Of a DNA stretch of 41,493 bases, positions 7,408-16,720 are shown in pieces (within the stretch, counting starts at the first letter, position 1; each line of letters starts with the position of its first letter). The notes under the pieces are model-generated. The model was given only the letters and a program-made list of their open reading frames with translations. It had not been told where the DNA came from and did not search any database. The stretch lies in NCBI GenBank assembly GCA_018268935.1, contig JAFDVS010000046.1:6823-48315 (forward strand). The letters are read 5' to 3'. A program made the position numbers and the translations under genes. Origin of the DNA: Acidobacteriota bacterium (GTDB lineage: Bacteria; Acidobacteriota; Terriglobia; Bryobacterales; Bryobacteraceae).

Positions 7408-8625
7408 ATGGCGGAAATCGACACGCTGACCCCGATCTCCGAGGAGACCGAAGCCGGTACGACACGGAAGATGACCCTCAATATGGGTCCGCAGCACCCT
7501 TCGACGCATGGTGTGCTGCGCATCATTCTGGAACTGGACGGCGAGACGATTCTCAAGGCCGATCCGGACATTGGCTTTCTGCACACGGGCATTGAGAAGC
7601 AGGCCGAGGCATTGACGTGGCAGCAGGTAGTGCCGCTCACGGACCGTACGGATTACCTGGCGAATCTCTCCAATAATCTCGGCTATGTGCTGGCGGTGGA
7701 GAAACTGCTGCAGTTGGAAGTGCCGGCACGCGCGCAGTGGATGCGTGTGCTGCTGACCGAGATCACGCGCATCAATTCGCACATGGTGTGGCTGGGCACC
7801 AGCGCGATGGACGTGGGCGCAATGAGCGTCTTCTTCTACACCTTCCGCGAGCGCGAAGAAATTTTGCGGATGTTCGAATTCTTCAGCGGACAGCGCATGA
7901 TGACCAGCTATTTCCGCATTGGCGGGTTGGCGCTCGATGCGCCGCGCGGCTGGCAGAAGTGGGTGGAGAAGTTTCTCAAGATCATGCCGGACCGGATTGA
8001 CATGCTGGAAGGGCTGTTGAATGAGAATCCGATCTTCAAGCGCCGCACGCAAGGGGTCGGGTACATCAGCCTGGAAGACATGCTCGATCTGAGCGTCACG
8101 GGCCCGATGCTGCGCGCGGCTGGATTGCAGGTGGATGCGCGCAAGGACAATCCCTATTCGAGCTACGAGAAGTTTCAGTTCAACATCCCGACGCGCACGG
8201 AGAACGACGTATACGCACGATACCTGGTGCGGATGGCGGAAATGCGCGAAAGTTTGAAGATCATCCAGCAGGCGCTGGAAGGCATGCCGGAAGGGCCGTA
8301 TACGGCGGATGCGCCGAAGGTGGTTCTGCCCGATCGCGAGCGCATGAAGACGCAGATGGAAGCGCTGATCTATCACTTTAAGATTGTGTCGGAAGGCTTC
8401 CGTGTGCCCGCGGGTGAAGCCCATCAGGTGATCGAATCGCCGCGCGGCGAACTGGCCTACTACGTGGTAAGCGACGGCACCTCGAAGCCCTATCGCGTGT
8501 TCATGCGGACGCCGAGCTTCGGCAATCTGCAGGCGCTTGAGCCCCTGTTTATAGGATTTCCCATCGCCGATTCGATTGCTTCGCTAGGAAGCATGGACTT
8601 CGTCCTCGGCGATACGGACCGTTAG
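7408..8625 (+). CDS. nuoD: NADH-quinone oxidoreductase subunit D
   Basis: This 405-residue protein is the 49-kDa type subunit that forms the quinone site together with NuoB. Conserved features include NMGPQHPSTHGVLR, the GFLHTGIEKQAE motif, and the C-terminal ESPRGELAYYVVSDG and SLGSMDFVLGDTDR ending. The histidine of QHPSTHG lines the quinone pocket in characterised complex I. It is full length. A GGAG-containing ribosome site precedes the ATG, and nuoE begins 12 bases after the stop. Confidence 0.96.
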   Translation: MAEIDTLTPISEETEAGTTRKMTLNMGPQHPSTHGVLRIILELDGETILKADPDIGFLHTGIEKQAEALTWQQVVPLTDRTDYLANLSNNLGYVLAVEKLLQLEVPARAQWMRVLLTEITRINSHMVWLGTSAMDVGAMSVFFYTFREREEILRMFEFFSGQRMMTSYFRIGGLALDAPRGWQKWVEKFLKIMPDRIDMLEGLLNENPIFKRRTQGVGYISLEDMLDLSVTGPMLRAAGLQVDARKDNPYSSYEKFQFNIPTRTENDVYARYLVRMAEMRESLKIIQQALEGMPEGPYTADAPKVVLPDRERMKTQMEALIYHFKIVSEGFRVPAGEAHQVIESPRGELAYYVVSDGTSKPYRVFMRTPSFGNLQALEPLFIGFPIADSIASLGSMDFVLGDTDR

Positions 8626-8637
8626 GAATTACAAGTC

Positions 8638-9120
8638 ATGACATTCTCTCCCCAACTGGAAGCGAAGCTGGAGAAGCTGCTGAACAGTTACCCTGCCGGC
8701 AGAAAGAAGAGCGCGCTGATTCCGATGTTGATGTTCACGCAGGATGAAGTGGGTTCCATCACTCCGGAGCTGGTGCAGGAAGTGGCCAAGCGGATCGGCA
8801 TTCCGCCGGTGCAGGTGGACGAAGTGGTGACCTACTACTCCATGCTGCACAAGAAGCCAATGGGCAAGTACCACGTGCAGGTGTGCACGAACATCAGTTG
8901 CCTGTTGTGGGACGGAGACCAGCTTTGGGAGCACGCCTGCAAGAAGCTGGGATTGGGACACAAGGAAGTGTCGGCCGACGGGCAGATTTCACTGGAGGAA
9001 GTGGAGTGCATGGGCGCCTGCTCATGGGCTCCGGCCGTCCAGGTGAACTACGATTTCCATCACCGCGTAACCAAAGAGAAGTTTGACCAGATCATCGACA
9101 GCCTGAAGAAGCCCCAGTAA
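8638..9120 (+). CDS. nuoE: NADH-quinone oxidoreductase subunit E
   Basis: This 160-residue thioredoxin-like subunit carries the N1a [2Fe-2S] cluster. The four ligands are visible as C83 and C88 in CTNISC and C124 and C128 in CMGAC, with the family spacing. It pairs with NuoF in the NADH-oxidising module. The nuoF ATG follows 6 bases after the stop, so expression is tightly linked. Confidence 0.95.
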   Translation: MTFSPQLEAKLEKLLNSYPAGRKKSALIPMLMFTQDEVGSITPELVQEVAKRIGIPPVQVDEVVTYYSMLHKKPMGKYHVQVCTNISCLLWDGDQLWEHACKKLGLGHKEVSADGQISLEEVECMGACSWAPAVQVNYDFHHRVTKEKFDQIIDSLKKPQ

Positions 9121-9126
9121 ACAGCC

Positions 9127-10446
9127 ATGCTTTTCAATGAACCAAGTCCGCTGGAAGTGAAAGTATTGACGAAGCGGTTCGGGTTGCCGAACTCGGCTTC
9201 GATCGACACCTACCTGGCGAACGGCGGCTACAAGTCGTTCGAGAAATCGCTGGAGATGACGCAGGAGCAGATCATCCAGGAAGTAAAGGATTCGAATCTG
9301 CGCGGGCGCGGCGGAGCGGGATTTCCCACGGGAATGAAGTGGGGCTTTCTTCCGCGTCAGTCACCGAAGCCGAAGTATATCGTCGTCAATTCGGACGAAA
9401 GCGAGCCCGGCACCTGCAAGGACCGGGTGCTGATTGAGAACGATCCGCACCTGTTGATTGAAGGGGTGTTGATCGCCGGGCAAGCGGTGGGCGCGAAGGC
9501 CGGCTACATCTATGTGCGCGGCGAATACCGCTACCTCATCGACATCCTGGATAAGGCGATTGATGAGGCATACGCGCGCGGCTACCTGGGGAAGAATATT
9601 CTCGGGCGTGGCGTGGAGTTTGAGCTTTACACGCACACGGGCGCAGGGGCTTATGAGTGCGGCGAGGAGTCGGCGCTGTTGGAATCGCTCGAAGGCAATC
9701 GCGGGCAGCCGCGTATTCGTCCTCCGTTTCCGGCTGTGGCCGGGTTGTATGCCTGCCCGACCGTGCTGAACAACGTGGAGACGTTCGCCAGCGTGCCGTC
9801 GATCCTGGAGATGGGTGGCAAGGCTTGGGCAGACCTTGGTGTGCCGAAGGCCGGTGGAACGAAGTTGACGTGTCTTACGGGCCATGTGAACAAGACGGGC
9901 GTGTATGAACTGCCGCTCGGCTTTCCCGTGGAGAAGATGATCAACGAGCTTGGCGGCGGCATCCGCGGCGGGAAAAAGATGAAGGCGTTCATCCCCGGCG
10001 GATCGTCGTGCCCGGTTCTCACCGGCGATGAAGCATGGCCGCTGACCATGGATTACGATTCGATGGCCAAGGCCGGCACGATGCTCGGTTCGGGCGGCGT
10101 GATCATCATGGACGAAGATACGGACATGGTGAAGGCGGCGCTGCGCATCATGCACTTCTACCAGCACGAAAGCTGCGGCTGGTGTATTCCTTGCCGTGAG
10201 GGCACGACCTGGATCAAGAAGCTGCTGACGCGCTTGAATCAAGGCGTGGGTACGGAGAAGGATATCGACCTGGTGGGGGATCTCTCGGCCAACATGTTGG
10301 GTCGCACGTTCTGTCCGCTGGGCGATGCCGCCGCGATGCCGACGGCTTCAATTGTGAAGAAGTTCCGGCACGAATTCGAGGCGAAGCTGCAGAAGGCGCA
10401 GATCTCGATGGCGGGCGCGGCGAAGAATCCCTTCGTAATCGTCTAG
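9127..10446 (+). CDS. nuoF: NADH-quinone oxidoreductase subunit F
   Basis: This 439-residue subunit binds NADH and FMN and holds the N3 [4Fe-4S] cluster. The glycine-rich nucleotide site is LRGRGGAGFPTGMKW, the FMN region includes NSDESEPGTCKDR and GAGAYECGEESALLES, and cluster ligands are in ESCGWCIPCREGTTW plus the cysteine of GRTFCPLGDAA. It is full length. It ends the cluster: the next gene is on the opposite strand and converges after 3 bases. Thus nuoB and nuoG-N must lie elsewhere in the genome if complex I is complete. Confidence 0.96.
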   Translation: MLFNEPSPLEVKVLTKRFGLPNSASIDTYLANGGYKSFEKSLEMTQEQIIQEVKDSNLRGRGGAGFPTGMKWGFLPRQSPKPKYIVVNSDESEPGTCKDRVLIENDPHLLIEGVLIAGQAVGAKAGYIYVRGEYRYLIDILDKAIDEAYARGYLGKNILGRGVEFELYTHTGAGAYECGEESALLESLEGNRGQPRIRPPFPAVAGLYACPTVLNNVETFASVPSILEMGGKAWADLGVPKAGGTKLTCLTGHVNKTGVYELPLGFPVEKMINELGGGIRGGKKMKAFIPGGSSCPVLTGDEAWPLTMDYDSMAKAGTMLGSGGVIIMDEDTDMVKAALRIMHFYQHESCGWCIPCREGTTWIKKLLTRLNQGVGTEKDIDLVGDLSANMLGRTFCPLGDAAAMPTASIVKKFRHEFEAKLQKAQISMAGAAKNPFVIV

Positions 10447-10449
10447 CTG

Positions 10450-11484
10450 TTACGCGAGTGCGTGCGGGTAGTGGAAGAGGTTTTCCAAGCCATGCGCGCG
10501 GACAACGTAGTTGTCTTCGATGCGGATTCCGCCCTGTAGATTCGCCCCGTACACACCCGGTTCCAGCGTGATTACGTCTCCCTCTTCGAAGATGTCATCT
10601 GTGCCGGGAATGATGCGCGGGGCTTCGTGGCCTCGATGGCCGATGCCGTGCCCCAGGTGGTGCCAGAAGCTCTGCTCAAAGACGGGATCGCTGTCGAGCA
10701 GATCTTTCGCCGCCTGATACGCGTCGCGAGCCTTCACTCCGGGACGGATCATCTCTTCGGCCATGTGCATGGCTTTCATCACCAACTCGTAGCCCTGTAG
10801 CTGTACGTCTGTGGGCGTGCCCACGGCGAAAGTGCGGCAGGTGTCGGAGAAGTAGTAAGCCGGGGCGGGGAAGAGATCGAGGATGTAAAGATCGCCGGGC
10901 TGGATGACGCGATCGGTGGGCGGGCCACCGCCCTTAATGCAACGCTCGCCGCAGGCGAAATCGCCTTTGAACTCGACCGCGGTGCCCGCGTGTTTCACGA
11001 TGGCGTCGTACATGGCGGTGTAGACGTCGATTTCTCGCAGGCCGGGGGCGATGGTGGCCTTGGCGGCATCGTAGGCGACAACGTTCAGTTCCAGCGCACG
11101 GCGGATCTCGGCGATCTCGTCCTCTTCCTTTTTCTTGCGCAGGCGGAGGATGGTGCGGGTAGCGTCTTCCGCATTGTCAATGTGGACGAAGCAGGAACGC
11201 ATCTCAACACCGGCGTTCTTGTTGCGGACGAGATCGCGGACCTTCGAGCGCAGGTCTTCTTCGGCGTAGTCAATGACGCGGTGGATGGAATAGGTGTCCT
11301 GCTTCATCAGCAGATTACGCCCATTGGCGTATTGGAGGAACGCGGCCGGGGTGTCCGGCAGGTATTCCGAGGTGAAGTAGTAGATGGTGCGGGGATCGGT
11401 GGTCAAAAACAGATCCCAGCCATTTTGTTCGATGGCTTCGCGCAGGCGGAGGAGCCGCGCTTTCGATCCTTCGGCGGTGAGCAT
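10450..11484 (-). CDS. M24-family Xaa-Pro aminopeptidase-like metallopeptidase
   Basis: This 344-residue protein has the pita-bread metallopeptidase fold. The dimetal ligands fit the Asp in YILDLFPAP, the Asp in FSDTCRTF, the His in HLGHGIGHRGHEAPRI, and the Glu residues in ITLEPGVY and GGIRIEDNYVV. A creatinase-type N-terminal domain precedes it, as in Xaa-Pro dipeptidases. The start is taken at 11484, where the protein sequence becomes normal; the frame upstream lies inside the DUF1501 gene and encodes an Arg/His-rich shadow. Only 2 bases separate it from the DUF1501 stop, so it is the last gene of a coupled operon. No signal peptide is visible, so it is probably cytoplasmic. Confidence 0.88.
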   Translation of the reverse strand: MLTAEGSKARLLRLREAIEQNGWDLFLTTDPRTIYYFTSEYLPDTPAAFLQYANGRNLLMKQDTYSIHRVIDYAEEDLRSKVRDLVRNKNAGVEMRSCFVHIDNAEDATRTILRLRKKKEEDEIAEIRRALELNVVAYDAAKATIAPGLREIDVYTAMYDAIVKHAGTAVEFKGDFACGERCIKGGGPPTDRVIQPGDLYILDLFPAPAYYFSDTCRTFAVGTPTDVQLQGYELVMKAMHMAEEMIRPGVKARDAYQAAKDLLDSDPVFEQSFWHHLGHGIGHRGHEAPRIIPGTDDIFEEGDVITLEPGVYGANLQGGIRIEDNYVVRAHGLENLFHYPHALA

Positions 11485-11486
11485 GG

Positions 11487-12908
11487 TTAAACCAGGATGT
11501 CCTTGATCACTTTGCCTTCGTCGGTGGGGCCGATGAGGCGGGCGTTGAGGCCGTTGAACGGGTAGTGCAGCGTGTAGGGATCGAGGCCGATTTGATTGAG
11601 GATGGTGGCCTGCAGATCGCGCACGCCGACTTTGTTCTCCACGGCGTAATAGCCGATTTCGTCGGTGGCTCCGTAGTTGAGTCCGGCTTTGACCCCGCCG
11701 CCGGCCAGCCACATGGTGAAGCCGTAGGGGTGATGGTCGCGGCCGATGAACTCACCGTAGGAGCCGCCGCGATTCTCGCGCATGGGCGTGCGGCCGAATT
11801 CGCCGCCCCAGACGATGAGCGTCTGATCGAGCAGCCCGCGTTGCTTGAGATCGGTGACCAGCGCGGCGATGGCCTGGTCCGTCACTTTGGCTTGTGGCGG
11901 CAAAGCATAGCGGATGTCTTCGCGGCGCGAGGAGCCGTGGTGATCCCAGCCCCAGTGGAATAGCTGCACAAATCGCACGCCGTTTTCCACCAGCCGGCGG
12001 GCCAGCAGACAGTTATTGGCGAAGGAGACTTTGCCGGGTTCAGTGCCGTAGAGCGTGTGGGTGGCGTCGGATTCCTTGGAAATATCCATCACCTTCGGCA
12101 CCGAGATCTGCATGCGGTAAGCGAGCTCGTATTGCGCGATGCGGGCTTGCGTTTCGGGATCCCCGTATTGCTTCTGCTGCAGTTCGTTCAGGTCTTTGAT
12201 GGCGTCGAGCGTCTTGCGGCGCATGTTGCGGCTCATGCCTTCGGGATCGCTGAGGAACAGCACGGGATCGCCTTGCGTGCGGCATTGCACGCCCTGATAC
12301 ACCGAAGGAAGGAAGCCGCTGCCCCAAAGGCTCTTGCCGCCATCGGGGTTGTTGCCGCCGCTGACGAGCACCACAAAGCCGGGCAAATCCTGATTCTCAG
12401 TGCCGAGCCCGTAGGTGGCCCACGCTCCCATCGACGCGTAACCGAAGCGCGGATTGCCTGTGTGCAGCATTAACTGCGCCGGAGCGTGGTTGAACTGATC
12501 GGTGGTCATGGAGCGGATGATGGTGACGTCATCGACGATCTTGCTGAACTTGGGGAGAAGCTCACTGACGTAGGCTCCGCTGCCGCCGTGCTTGGCGAAC
12601 TTATAGGGAGTGCCCATCATGCGAGGTACGCCTTTGATGAAGGCGAAGCGCTTGCCTTCGAGCAGGTGCTGCGGGCAATCCTTGCCGTCGTACTTCTGGA
12701 GTTCAGGTTTGTAGTCGAATAGCTCCAGTTGTGAAGGCGAGCCCGCCATGTGGAGGTAGATGACCGATTTCGCCTTCGCCGGAAGCGGGGGTTTCTTCGC
12801 CGCAAGCGGATTCTCCTGGGCGGCGAGTGAGCCCATGTACATGCCGGCGAGGCCGAGCGAACAGTGACGGAAGAAGTGGCGGCGCGTGGCGCTGAATTCG
12901 TTGGACAT
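11487..12908 (-). CDS. DUF1501 protein with Tat signal
   Basis: This 473-residue protein belongs to DUF1501, a family of the alkaline-phosphatase/sulfatase-like fold that almost always accompanies DUF1549/DUF1553 cytochromes. The N-terminus has ATRRHFFRHCSLGLAG, a twin-arginine signal. Family stretches include KSVIYLHMAGSPSQLELFDYKP, FNHAPAQLMLHTGNPRFGYAS and VWGGEFGRTPM followed by GRDHHPYGFTMWLAGGG. The start at 12908 follows AGGAGATAAGC and gives the Tat signal; the open frame continues upstream to 13370 but overlaps the cytochrome gene. It lies 2 bases after the DUF1553 gene. Its biochemical function is not established; export with its cytochrome partner is inferred. Confidence 0.9.
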   Translation of the reverse strand: MSNEFSATRRHFFRHCSLGLAGMYMGSLAAQENPLAAKKPPLPAKAKSVIYLHMAGSPSQLELFDYKPELQKYDGKDCPQHLLEGKRFAFIKGVPRMMGTPYKFAKHGGSGAYVSELLPKFSKIVDDVTIIRSMTTDQFNHAPAQLMLHTGNPRFGYASMGAWATYGLGTENQDLPGFVVLVSGGNNPDGGKSLWGSGFLPSVYQGVQCRTQGDPVLFLSDPEGMSRNMRRKTLDAIKDLNELQQKQYGDPETQARIAQYELAYRMQISVPKVMDISKESDATHTLYGTEPGKVSFANNCLLARRLVENGVRFVQLFHWGWDHHGSSRREDIRYALPPQAKVTDQAIAALVTDLKQRGLLDQTLIVWGGEFGRTPMRENRGGSYGEFIGRDHHPYGFTMWLAGGGVKAGLNYGATDEIGYYAVENKVGVRDLQATILNQIGLDPYTLHYPFNGLNARLIGPTDEGKVIKDILV

Positions 12909-12910
12909 GC

Positions 12911-15541
12911 TTATCTCCTGGTCACCGCTTCGTCGAGATTGAGGATGGCGTTGGCCACGGCGACCCATGCGGCGCGGTCTGCCAGATCCCTGGTTTGCGG
13001 CGTGTAGCCGGGCGGACGCGCGGCTACGAAGCTGACGTCGATGGATTGGTTCTTGCCCATACCGTAAGTGCGCGTGGCTTTCACGGCGATGGTGTTGCGG
13101 CCGGGCTTGAGCGATTGAATCGCCTGCGGCGCGACGCGGTATTCGTAGTAGCTGCCGCGATCCTGTACGGAACTCACGGCGGGAACGCCATTGAGAAAGA
13201 CTTCGAAGCCGGAGGTGTTCTTGGCGAAGATGCGGAAGTTCTCCATGGCCTGGGCAGGCATTTCGAAGTCGTGGCGCATCCAGATGTAGTCCGTCTCCCA
13301 GGGCGTGATGATTTCCTTCTGCTGGTCTTTCGCGGTGAGGAAGCCGAACATGCCTTTGCCTCGCTTCCAATTGGATGTGTCGAAGGAGGCGGAGAGCCAG
13401 TCAGCGCCGGGATCATCGGTGGTGTACTGCCATTCGGCGGGCGACTTCCGCGCATCGCCGGCGAGCGTCACTTCGCGGTCTTCGACGTATAGCGTCTGGT
13501 CGTAGTGAAGCAGGCGTTGCGAAGCGGCGGCATTGCGCTTCAATTCGTCGCGGGTTTCGCGATGCAGTTTCACGATGCGCTGTAGTTCGTCCTTCGATGG
13601 CGGGCGCACCAGCACGTTGCGGAAGAGTTGATCGGCGCGTTCCCGATCGCTCCTGGCGGCATCGCCGATGGTGCGCAGAGCGAGCTTTTGCGCCGCTTCG
13701 AAGAACACAGGATCGTTGAGCGCGGTGAGCGCCTGGAGCGGGGTGTTGGTGCGGATGCGGCGCACGGTGCAGACCTCGCCGGTGGGTGCGTCGTAATTCG
13801 ACATCGACGGATAAGGAGAGGTGCGGCGCATGTAGGTGTAGAGGCTGCGGCGGTAGCGATCTTCGCCGGGGCTGGTGATCCAGCGGTCACCGTTGTACAC
13901 CACGAGCCAGATGCCATCCGGCTGCCAGGGCATGACGGGCTTTCCGTACATCTTCGAGCTGAGCATTCCGGCCGAGGCGAGGGCCTGGTCGCGCACCACT
14001 TCGGCATCCAGCCGGAAACGCGCGCCGCGTGCCAGCAGGCGATTGTCGGGGTCCTTTTCGAGCAGCGCCGGGGTGACGTTGGACGACTGGCGGTACGTGC
14101 GCGACATGGCGATCGTCTTGAGCAGGTTCTTCACGTTCCAATCGGTGCGCATGAATTCGACGGCGAGCCAGTCGAGCAGTTCCGGGTGCGACGGCGTTGC
14201 TCCCTGGGTGCCAAAGTCCTCTTCCGTTTCGACGATCCCGCGCCCAAACATTCGCGCCCAGAAACGGTTTACGGTGACACGCGCAGTGAGTGGATTGTCT
14301 TTCGCCACCAGCCATTGGGCGAAGCCGAGGCGATTGCGGGGGGCGCCGGCGGGCAGCGGATGAAACGCGGTGGGTACGTCCGGCTGCACTTCGTCGGTGG
14401 GATTGAGGAAGTTGCCGCGATCGTGGATGCGCGTCTTGCGGCGCTTTTCGCCGGCTAGTTCTTTCATCACCAGCGTGGACGCGTTGGCGAGCTTCAGCAC
14501 GGGCGCATCGCTCGGCTGATCGTTGTCCTCGGTCTGATTGAGGAAGGCGTAGAGCTGGTAGAACTCCTTGTGGGAGATGGGATCGTATTTGTGCGTGTGG
14601 CACTGCGCGCAGCCGGCGGTGAGTCCCATCCATACCTGGCCGGAGACAGCGACGCGGTCCTTGATCGCGGTGTCGCGGAACTCTTCGTCATCGGTGCCTC
14701 CCTCGGTGTTGGTCATGGTATTGCGGTGGAAGCCGGTGGCGATCAACTGGCTCTCGGTGGGGTTGGGCACCAGGTCTCCGGCGATCTGCTCGATGGTGAA
14801 GCGATCGAAGGGCATGTTGTCGTTGAAGGCTTTGATTACCCAGTCGCGATAGGGCCAGATGGTGCGGTTGTTGTCTTTTTCGTAGCCTTGTGTGTCGGCA
14901 TAGCGGGCGAGGTCGAGCCACATCTTCGCCCAGCGTTCCCCGTACTGCGGTTGGCTGAGGAGCTTGTCCACCAGGTTCTCGTAAGCGCGCTCCGAGGTGT
15001 CAGCGAGGAAGGCGTTGAGAAGTTCCTTCGACGGCGGGACACCAGTGAGATCGAGAGCAACGCGGCGGGCTAGAGTGTGGCGGTCGGCTTCGGGGGAGAA
15101 GGCGAGGCCGGCTTTGTCGAGACGGGCCTTGACGTAATAGTCGATGGGGTTCCCTTCGGGTGTGCCCTTGACGGCGGGCTTTTCGAAGGCCCAGTGGCTG
15201 GTGTAGGGAGCGCCCGCATCGATCCAGCGGCGGATGAGGCTGACTTCGGTGGGTGTTAATCGAGGGCCGGAAGGCGGCATGGGGCGCTTGTCATCGGTGA
15301 TGCGAGCGATGACGCGGCTGGCCGCGCTGTTGCCAGGGACGATGCCTTTGTAGCCGCCGCTGAGGCCTGTGGCGCCGTCATGAGTGTCGAGGCGGAAGTT
15401 GGCCATCCGGCCACGTTCGTCAGCGCCGTGGCATGCCATGCACTTCTTGTTGAGGATGGGGCGGATGTCGCGCTGGAACTCGACGGGCGCTTGCGCTTGG
15501 AGCGCGGCGGCGAAGGAGATGAGAATGATGGCTGGGCGCAT
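12911..15541 (-). CDS. exported PSCyt1-DUF1549-DUF1553 cytochrome
   Basis: This 876-residue protein begins with a signal peptide (about residues 1-17). A planctomycete-type cytochrome c domain (PSCyt1) follows with heme motif C34-M-A-C37-H38. The DUF1549 (PSCyt2) region starts near [14 protein letters not shown] and includes [12 protein letters not shown] and a second CxxCH, CAQCH, in [16 protein letters not shown]. The DUF1553 (PSD1) region has [17 protein letters not shown] and [21 protein letters not shown]. The last 200 residues look like a beta-sandwich. Such proteins are abundant in Planctomycetes and Acidobacteria and are thought to act in envelope redox reactions, perhaps in polysaccharide use. 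It heads the operon with DUF1501 and the M24 peptidase. Confidence 0.92.
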   Translation of the reverse strand: MRPAIILISFAAALQAQAPVEFQRDIRPILNKKCMACHGADERGRMANFRLDTHDGATGLSGGYKGIVPGNSAASRVIARITDDKRPMPPSGPRLTPTEVSLIRRWIDAGAPYTSHWAFEKPAVKGTPEGNPIDYYVKARLDKAGLAFSPEADRHTLARRVALDLTGVPPSKELLNAFLADTSERAYENLVDKLLSQPQYGERWAKMWLDLARYADTQGYEKDNNRTIWPYRDWVIKAFNDNMPFDRFTIEQIAGDLVPNPTESQLIATGFHRNTMTNTEGGTDDEEFRDTAIKDRVAVSGQVWMGLTAGCAQCHTHKYDPISHKEFYQLYAFLNQTEDNDQPSDAPVLKLANASTLVMKELAGEKRRKTRIHDRGNFLNPTDEVQPDVPTAFHPLPAGAPRNRLGFAQWLVAKDNPLTARVTVNRFWARMFGRGIVETEEDFGTQGATPSHPELLDWLAVEFMRTDWNVKNLLKTIAMSRTYRQSSNVTPALLEKDPDNRLLARGARFRLDAEVVRDQALASAGMLSSKMYGKPVMPWQPDGIWLVVYNGDRWITSPGEDRYRRSLYTYMRRTSPYPSMSNYDAPTGEVCTVRRIRTNTPLQALTALNDPVFFEAAQKLALRTIGDAARSDRERADQLFRNVLVRPPSKDELQRIVKLHRETRDELKRNAAASQRLLHYDQTLYVEDREVTLAGDARKSPAEWQYTTDDPGADWLSASFDTSNWKRGKGMFGFLTAKDQQKEIITPWETDYIWMRHDFEMPAQAMENFRIFAKNTSGFEVFLNGVPAVSSVQDRGSYYEYRVAPQAIQSLKPGRNTIAVKATRTYGMGKNQSIDVSFVAARPPGYTPQTRDLADRAAWVAVANAILNLDEAVTRR

Positions 15542-15610
15542 CGGATGTGAATTTATTTTATCGTGGTTAGAGAGGAGTTCCTCAGTTCAGGTCAAAGGAG
15601 AGGCTTTCAA

Positions 15611-15835
15611 ATGGAACTGTACTTCACGCCGGAACAGGAGGCCAAACTGGCGCGCGTTGCCGCTATGTCCGGCACCGGACCAGAGGAACTGGTCAAGCAG
15701 GCCGCGATGCGTTTGCTGGACGAGGAATTGAGCTTTCACGCCGCTGTGGAACAAGGGATCGCTCAATTGGAGCGCGGTCAGTACATCGAGGAAGAAGTGA
15801 TGGACGCCCGTATAGAACAGATGCTGCGTTCCTGA
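15611..15835 (+). CDS. ParD-like antitoxin
   Basis: This 74-residue acidic helical protein immediately precedes a ParE/RelE-type toxin. Its N-terminal half (ELYFTPEQEAKLARVAAMSG) resembles the DNA-binding end of ParD/CopG-like antitoxins, and the acidic C-terminal half would wrap the toxin. The ATG at 15611 is preferred because AAAGGAG lies 10 bases upstream; an in-frame GTG at 15563 would add 16 residues of unlikely character. The toxin ATG follows 5 bases after its stop. Antitoxins of this type usually repress their own promoter. Confidence 0.78.
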   Translation: MELYFTPEQEAKLARVAAMSGTGPEELVKQAAMRLLDEELSFHAAVEQGIAQLERGQYIEEEVMDARIEQMLRS

Positions 15836-15840
15836 GCGAG

Positions 15841-16125
15841 ATGCGGATCCGATGGTCGCTTGCCGCTGCTGACGATCTGGAGCAAATTAACTCTTATCTG
15901 GCAGAACATCAACCTGGATATAGGCAGCGCACTATTACTCGCCTTTACGCGGAGGTTCGTTCGCTAAAGAGTACACCTCATCGAGGCCGTCCGGGGAGAA
16001 AAGACGGCACTCGAGAGCTCTTGGTGCTGCCGCTGCCCTACATCCTCGTTTACCAGGTTCGTGAGCTGAATGTCGAGGTGCTGCGCATCCTTCATTCCTC
16101 ACGAGACTGGGATGCGGCTCAATGA
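15841..16125 (+). CDS. ParE/RelE-superfamily toxin
   Basis: This 94-residue basic protein matches the ParE branch of the RelE/ParE toxins: WSLAAADDLEQINSYLAEH at the N-terminus, then STPHRGRPGRKDGTRELLVLP, PYILVYQV, and the terminal VLRILHSSRDW. The family length is about 95-100 residues, so it looks intact. ParE poisons DNA gyrase, while RelE cleaves mRNA at the ribosome; the terminal HSSRDW style favours ParE-like members. It is paired with the antitoxin 5 bases upstream. It appears to be the only complete toxin-antitoxin pair in the window. Confidence 0.85.
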   Translation: MRIRWSLAAADDLEQINSYLAEHQPGYRQRTITRLYAEVRSLKSTPHRGRPGRKDGTRELLVLPLPYILVYQVRELNVEVLRILHSSRDWDAAQ

Positions 16126-16131
16126 GTCCAG

Positions 16132-16623
16132 CTACGCGTAGATGACGTCCGTCTCGTCGTACTCGTCGACGCTGATATCATCCGCGTGCGCCTGCCGCAT
16201 GATATCGACGACGGCGGCTTCCTGCTCGCGGGGGCATTCGGCGCGGACAATCACCCCTTCGCCTTCGTGGGCTTGCACCTTGGGCTGGGCCCGGCGTTGG
16301 GCGCAGTCGGTGGTCAGCACCGCTCCGGCGATTCCGGTGACCACCGCGATCGGAGCCGTGAAGAGTGGGCCGAAAAATAGCGCAATGGGTGAGGCACAGA
16401 TCGCACCCAGGATAAACCCACCCGGAATTGCGGCAGCCGTCAGGCAGATTCTGCGCAGTCTGCCTCGCTCTTGGGTGTGCAATAACGGAATGGTTTTTTC
16501 GTTGACAGGGAAGACATCCACTTCCTGACAACCGCGCTCCCGCAGCGTCTGCGCCGCGATTTCTCCGTCGCCGGGATTCAGATAGAGCGCCGCAACCTCC
16601 ACTTCATGGACAAGAGTGGCCAT
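16132..16623 (-). CDS. membrane protein of unknown function with two transmembrane helices
   Basis: This 163-residue protein has a short alpha/beta N-terminal part, two hydrophobic helices (about residues 58-80 and 83-105), and a C-terminal part that looks like half of a ferredoxin-like fold. An AGGAGG ribosome site 6 bases before the ATG at 16623 fixes the start; the open frame upstream has no such site. The stretch AAQTLRERGCQEVDVFPVNEK is reminiscent of ActD/DUF3341 and stress-protein-17M-like families, but the match is too weak to name it. It converges on the ParE toxin and is divergent from the cytochrome/monooxygenase array. Confidence 0.65.
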   Translation of the reverse strand: MATLVHEVEVAALYLNPGDGEIAAQTLRERGCQEVDVFPVNEKTIPLLHTQERGRLRRICLTAAAIPGGFILGAICASPIALFFGPLFTAPIAVVTGIAGAVLTTDCAQRRAQPKVQAHEGEGVIVRAECPREQEAAVVDIMRQAHADDISVDEYDETDVIYA

Positions 16624-16720
16624 ACGGAACCTCCTCGATTGTCTTAGCACGTGAATTGCCACGATCCTTTTCGCCTCGAAATTTCGCCTATAGTGAGAAG
16701 AGAGGGCTTAAGCACTACCC

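Noticed and set aside
7075..8424. A 449-codon minus-strand frame over nuoC and nuoD.
   Set aside because: It is antisense to unmistakable complex I genes and its product is His-rich without family resemblance.
11485..11712. A 76-residue N-terminal extension of the M24 peptidase.
   Set aside because: The extra residues are Arg/His/Gln-rich shadow of the DUF1501 gene; family similarity begins at the ATG at 11484.
12909..13370. An N-terminal extension of the DUF1501 protein.
   Set aside because: It lies in the DUF1553 gene and would bury the Tat signal internally; AGGAG before 12908 supports the shorter form.
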